Source: Tipula vernalis
Taxonomy: Eukaryota > Arthropoda > Insecta > Diptera > Tipulidae
Assembly (NCBI GenBank): GCA_958295665.1
Contig: OY282559.1
Coordinates: forward strand, 251,715,461-251,779,460
Length of the DNA stretch: 64,000 bases
Reading direction: 5' to 3'
Of this stretch, positions 58,785-64,000 are shown in pieces (within the stretch, counting starts at the first letter, position 1; every line of letters begins with the position of its first letter). The notes under the pieces were generated by a model. It worked only from the letters and a program-made list of their open reading frames with translations, did no database searches and was not told the origin of the DNA. Both the position numbers and the translations under genes were made by a program.

Positions 58785-59706
58785 TATATTAAGAATTTAA
58801 TTTGTATGTCTGTAATCAGTTGATTTTTCGGCAGTTTTTATAGACAAATAAATTAATTGCTCATGGCAATTACAATATTTTCGATTTGGTAAATCAAAAC
58901 AATACAGAGGCCAATCGCTCATAATATATCTACTGAAAAAAAGTAGAAATATCTTCCCCCCCCCCCCCCCGTAATTTTGGCTGAAAGCTTAAAGAGTTAT
59001 ACCAATGTACCACTCTGCAAAAATGAGAACCTTCCATGAGTTCTTCATGTTGGTAGTTTGGTTTCGTAGCTACGACCAAACTACAAAAATTCCACTCTAG
59101 CCACATACATTAAATATCTGGCCAGAATATACTGACATAGCGAATTATTATTCACTAAATCAAAGTTTGCCAAATCGAAAATATTATGATTGCCATGAAC
59201 AATTAATATATTTGTCTATAAAAAATGCCGAAAAATCAACTGATTACATACAGACCGACAAATTAAATTCTTAATAAATATTCATGTGGGCATAATACAC
59301 ACACAAATGAAGTTTCTCCATGGGTTTTTGATATTTGATGTAGTGAATAATAATTCGCTATGTCAGTATGTTCTGGCCAGATACTTAATTTATGTGGCTA
59401 GAGTGGAATTTTTTGTAGTTTGGTCGTAGCTGCCTGATGAGTAGACCAACTTTTCAGTACGAAACCAAACTACCAACATGAAGAACTCATGGAAGGTTCT
59501 CATTTTTGCAGAGTGGTACATTGGTATAACTCTTTGGGCCTTCATTCAAAATTACGGGGAGGGGGGAATATATTTCTACTTTTTTTCAGTAGATATATTA
59601 TGAGCGATTGGTCTCTGTATTTTTCTGATTTGCCAAATCGAAAATATTGGGATTGCCATGAACAATTAATATATTTGTCTATAAAAAATGCCGAAAAATC
59701 AACTAA
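58785..59706. mobile_element. Fold-back element with long arms and an extra internal copy of one arm end
   Basis: Block A (about 58790-58895, containing GATTTTTCGGCA..TTTTTATAGACAAAT) and block B (58905-59165, containing a C15 run and GGTAGTTTGGTTTCGTAG) form the left arm. The right arm, 59335-59706, is the reverse complement B'-A''. Between the arms lies a further inverted A copy, A' (59165-59275). Identity is high by eye. A 10-bp direct repeat ATCTAATGTA at 58775-58784 and 59707-59716 may be a target duplication, although the two ends do not match to the last base. Short frames inside are not genes. Confidence 0.75.
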
Positions 59707-59716
59707 ATCTAATGTA

Positions 59717-60400
59717 AAAAATCGTATAGTAAATACTGATGTAATAATGAAGTGACGTAAAATAAATAAAATATTAAATGAACGTTTATGAAAAACTTTC
59801 GTTTAAACATCCTCCCGCAACGTTCTGACACAGTCCTTAATCCATAGAAATCGAAAATTAAAATCCCTTTTATGTTGTTTGGATTCTTCTTGGTATCCTT
59901 ATGTTGAATACGACGGATAAATCATTGGCGTTGAAGTTCTTAAAGTTTCTCATGTTCTTAAGAACAGATGTTTTAAGACCAAAGAAGCTAGCTAGTTTTG
60001 GTTTTTCCCCCATTAATCTTAATTTTAATAATCTCCACAATATCAGCATAATTTACTTCAGAGTACACTTTAATAGTTATTTACTGGAATTCCACTGATC
60101 ACAATGTTGTTTAATAATTTTTGCTGAACTTAGTTTTCATTTATTGACTTAAGCAGGTAGTCGCAAATTGTTTGGAATTCTCCAAACCGCAAAACCTCTT
60201 AATATCGTCAAAAGTTGCACCTAAATTTCCATTTTGAACACTTGATCATTTTGTAACACTAGCATTTTCGATATTATTGAATTTCGATTGTTGCTCTTAC
60301 ACAACAGAGAAGTACAAATAAATGATGCTATTGACCATAGGCTCATCAAAATTCCAAGTGACATTAACACAACTAATATGTTTTTTCTTTACATGTTCCA
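59717..60400. other. Non-coding stretch
   Basis: No gene or repeat recognised. Confidence 0.45.
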
Positions 60401-60650
60401 GGGGGCTATTCTCGAATTCCACATCCATATTCCACATGTGGACATCTCTCAAAATTCATAAAAATTGAATTTTTCGGTACTAAGGGAATATTTCCGAATG
60501 GGTATAAGCAGGTGGAAAAAATACCCCATATAGGAAAATGTCCATGCCGCATGTGTTTTATGTATGAAGTACAATTTTCGAACGTTTTTGTGTGAACTTG
60601 ACAGATGTCCATATGTGGAAAATGGATGTGGAATTCGAGAATAGGCCCCC
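60401..60650. mobile_element. MITE, 250 bp, ~50-bp TIRs
   Basis: The left end GGGGGCTATTCTCGAATTCC continues into ACATCCATATTCCACATGTGGACATCT. The right end is its near-perfect complement (AGATGTCCATATGTGG...GGATGTGGAATTCGAGAATAGGCCCCC). No target duplication is obvious, and the interior is non-coding. It may belong to the PIF/Harbinger- or piggyBac-type groups, whose MITEs often start with a G-run, but this is not decided. Confidence 0.75.
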
Positions 60651-63600
60651 AGTACACTGAATTCCGGAATACCTAGTTTCAGTAATATGTGTCCAGCACT
60701 TGAAACAAGTATTTGACATTTTATAGGCACGTAAACTGTTTGACTTATAAGAGTTGGCACCAAAACAAACTAATGCAAAAATTTTACTAATCAGAACTTC
60801 TGAATATTAACATAAGCAAAGTGATCAGTCAACTAAGAAAGTTGAATGTAACTTTAATGTTTTGTTTAATATTATTTTTAAATTTGAATTATCTACTTTC
60901 GAGATTACAGAATAATAAGCATCGGTCCCTAAATAGTTTAGGGTCCTGCTATTGAAACAGAAGATATAAAAAACGTGAGAGGTGTTTTCAAATGTTCATA
61001 AGACGTATTTAACATCTGCTAACATTTAACTTAGGATAAGTTAGGAAAAACATTAAGCTTTATGCGTGCAAATATTTTCAAATTCAGAAGTCTATTTTCA
61101 AACCATTTGAAATGTTAATTAAATTTTAATGTTATGGTAAAAAATATATAAATTCAGAAATCATTTTCGACTATAAATAAAATTAAACCAAAAAATTGAC
61201 GTGTATTATACTGCTGGTTAACTGTATAGCTACGTTAATTTTATTTGGATTAAGCTGTCAATTTATTTGTCAGGACGAATTTAAAATAAATCAATGTACA
61301 ACCCATTTGCAATAAATCACCATTAAATATAAATATCAACGTCACCCCTTCAAAATCTGTCTAAAAATCCACATATAAATAATCAAAACAAATATTGCAA
61401 TTTCCATCAAAATCAAATTTACAACTTATCTAACCAAAACACACTGCATTAATAAATTACCCAAAAACGTTTATAACCAATTATGGGTCAATAGGAAAAG
61501 AAAAAAAGTGTAGCAGAACCTCCACCTCTAAATATTAACGTCCTCTACACTACACCACACACCAATCAAAGGATTTACTTATTTAAAAAAAAAAAAAAAA
61601 TTAAATAATGGTTTTATATGTCACTAAAACACACAAAACGATCGAGAGAACCCTAAAAACCTCAAAATCGATTTATTTTCCATTCATTTGGAAAAATGGA
61701 AAAATATATTTTTTTTACCATGCGGATTACATTAATCCATGTAATTGAATTTTTCATTATAGAAACACATACACACACATTATTAATGGTATGTATTTTG
61801 TGTGTGTGTGTATACAGAAAATACCGCACATGCAATACGTATACATATATGTACATATATTTATTCTTAACTAGATTATTATACACAATTTTATACAAAA
61901 CTAACTAAAATGCAATTAATTCCAGAGTTAATGACAAAACTGTATTACACAAAACAAATAAATAGTTGTATATAAATAAATTCGAGAGACATCAGCTAAG
62001 CAGAATAAAATTCTATGATCTGGAAAATTCAAATTAGGGTTAATTATAGGATCGAATAAATACAAATATTTATATTCGAACAGAAATGTTATTTTCATAT
62101 CCAACAACAATAAAATTATAATAATTTCTGTCACATTCATATCCATGTCGATTCGATCCATTTACTACTAACGACAAGCTATCTACCAATTCAATCTCAA
62201 TTTTTTTTTTTTTTTTAATGTCTAGACACACCGCATCAATGTCTTTCAAAGTACTTATAAATATCGCGCGTAAATCTCGCGTCACACATTAAATAAATTC
62301 CCAATTTTAAATATGTATTTAATATTGATTGATTATAGTAAATTATCTATGTATGTAAAATATTTAATAAAACGCTGACAGTGATTGTGTTAAAAACATA
62401 AAATGCATACATATATATATCATTTTTAGACGATTCCCCCGAAACAAAAAAAAAAAAAAATACGATGTCATCCATATATTCCTCCGTAAACGAGACTAAA
62501 TAAATAATTTCTGACAAAATAGCATCCGTCACACAGAGAGAAATTAAATATCATTCATTTGTTATTTTAGTTTTTGTTGCTGTGTATCGTTTATGTCTGT
62601 ATATAAATTCAGGACTCGTCACAGGACCAAACAAAATATACGACGAAAAACATAACACAAACAAACAAAAAACGTTCCAGGATTTATAATTAGGATTAAA
62701 CAACAACAATCAGAAAAAAAAAAAACAGAATAATATATCACAGATTGTAAACATCTGCCGGAGATATATGAATATATACATTCAGTGGTATGGTTGGAAA
62801 ATGTGACAAAAAATATTGGAAATAAATTTATAAGGATGAAGGATATATATTTTATGTATGTAATTTTCCTTGCTCTTGGTAAAAATAATATTCCGTCGTC
62901 TCAGTTTTTTATATAACTGTTTCGTAAGCCGAATGTTTAATAGTGAGTGCATTCACTATATAACGCGATTATATATGGTTTTAGTTTTAAGTCGAATAAA
63001 CTGTTACGAATAAAACGAGTTTAATGACATTGTGTGATTGAATAGCAGAAGAGGTTATAGAAACAATTGTTATAAAAAGACATAAACTGTAAGTACATCA
63101 AACTATTCCACAAACAAAAACGATTCCGATGATTCAGATCGTTACGAAATTCAAAATCATAAACATAAATTGATTTAATATAAAAGGAAATTCAATATTA
63201 TCCCATTTGTATAACGACGAAACCTATACAGAAAAGTTATCTAAATGGGAAAGGATAATGTAATAAATTTATTTTAAATAAAGCATATAGATTTCAAAAG
63301 AAAGGTAAGAGATTTAGACACTTTTGGTTTTTCCTTTAATAACAACAACAACAACCGCAACAAAAACGTTTTATTGTTTTATATAATATTTTCACAAATA
63401 ACATAAAAAAATGTTTTTGAGACATAAAAACCGAGTTGATTATGTCAAAGTTTATTGCTATTTTCATAGGTAAGTATTATCGTTTTTTTTTTTACCAGAT
63501 TGTTTTATTACTGAAAGTATTTTGGCATACAATTGATATAAAAATCACTCATCCTCGATTTAATTCTCCAAAAACAATAATACTTTTCCTGCTGCCGTTG

Positions 63601-64000
63601 TTAGCGGTGTTTTTCCATTATAAAACATTACCAATAACACAAAAGTAATAAAAAAATAGAAATAAAAATTACAACAAACAAACAAAGTCTTTAACTTTTA
63701 TTTTTGGGAAATTTTATGTTTTGCAACCCAAAGCAAAGTATGAGGTATGTATATGAACCGTTTTTTTTTTGTTTCGTTTTCTGTTTGGTGCAAATATTTA
63801 CAATTGAATTTTATGGCATAATTTGGCAGGGGCCGGTGGAGTATAGATGCAAATTTTATTGTCATTTAATTCTACTAATCATCACGTGGGTATTTACCAA
63901 AATGTTTTGGACGATTCCCCGAATATTCATCGAAGCACAATTCTGCGAACAACCATTTTATGAAATCACAATTCTTCGTAATATTATTATTATTATTGCG
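60651..64000. other. AT-rich non-coding stretch to the window end
   Basis: Only chance frames of 60-80 codons. It contains a CA/TG inverted microsatellite, poly(A)/poly(T) runs and, at the right end, a short ATT repeat (63980-63998). Confidence 0.5.
61764..61815. repeat. Inverted (CA)n/(TG)n microsatellite
   Basis: ACACATACACACACA and TGTGTGTGTGTGTATAC face each other across about 20 bases, forming a potential hairpin. Confidence 0.8.

Noticed and set aside
58775..59716. ATCTAATGTA pair as a definite target duplication of the fold-back element
   Set aside because: Kept only as possible: the two arms do not end at the same base and the flank is AT-rich, so chance or older flank duplication is not excluded.
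59489..59755. 88-codon plus-strand frame
   Set aside because: It lies in the fold-back element arm and its mirror arm does not preserve a frame.
60406..60763. Two minus-strand frames of 83 and 104 codons
   Set aside because: They run through the MITE and its TIRs and show no conserved domain; palindromic DNA readily gives paired frames.
61662..62532. Overlapping frames of 61-78 codons near the right end
   Set aside because: They are built from microsatellite and homopolymer runs and have no recognisable protein features.
1..64000. tRNA and rRNA genes
   Set aside because: No cloverleaf with intact A- and B-box promoter blocks and no rRNA-like segment was recognised on either strand by eye; a covariance-model scan was not possible.

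Overview
The window is AT-rich eukaryotic DNA with short GT-AG introns, poly(A)/poly(T) runs, microsatellites and a dense load of transposable elements. The element mix is Ty3/gypsy-like and BEL/Pao LTR elements, hAT, Tc1/mariner, pogo-like, Helitron, jockey/CR1-type and I/R1-type LINEs, and a Penelope-like element. This is typical of an insect, most likely a higher fly; I cannot name the species. I see no convincing complete host gene, tRNA, rRNA or CRISPR array. The sequence reads as transposon-filled intergenic or large-intron DNA.

Layout. 0.5-9.3 kb: a decayed Ty3/gypsy-like element (gag, pol) split by a 5.4-kb hAT transposon (3470-8911, 8-bp target duplication). The hAT transposase gene is itself split by a 757-bp LINE-derived insert (5103-5859) and a candidate 1.76-kb solo LTR (5889-7645). 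9.3-12.9 kb: AT-rich, no gene. 12.9-14.4 kb: mosaic duplications and a hairpin. 14.4-17.7 kb: a truncated mariner, pieces of two LINEs on opposite strands, and a palindromic MITE inside one of them. 19.2-25.7 kb: a tandem array of ~250-300-bp units interrupted by a 5.16-kb Helitron (19416-24576). That Helitron carries an apparently intact three-exon Rep/helicase gene, the best candidate for a functional gene here.

26.9-34.2 kb: an old BEL/Pao element on the minus strand holding a candidate solo LTR (28382-31285), which in turn holds a young Tc1-like element (29011-30624) with identical 200-bp terminal repeats. 36.8-38.0 kb: repetitive TTTCTTG-rich DNA. 38.1-39.1 kb: a decayed multi-exon coding region of unknown type. 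39.1-40.6 kb: a second, decayed Tc1-like element with very long TIRs. 40.6-41.5 kb: a broken segment resembling a plus-strand RNA virus superfamily 1 helicase, i.e. a likely endogenous viral element. 41.5-56 kb: mostly AT-rich DNA with small fragments (pogo-type HTH, FLYWCH-like, zinc-finger hAT-like, a retroposed LINE tail). 56.3-60.7 kb: a pogo-like MITE, a Penelope-like RT/GIY-YIG fragment, a fold-back element and another MITE. 60.7-64 kb: AT-rich, nothing recognised.

The genes do not form a pathway. The window is a layered record of insertions whose order can be read from nesting and target-site duplications. All motif and boundary calls were made by eye, without database searches.
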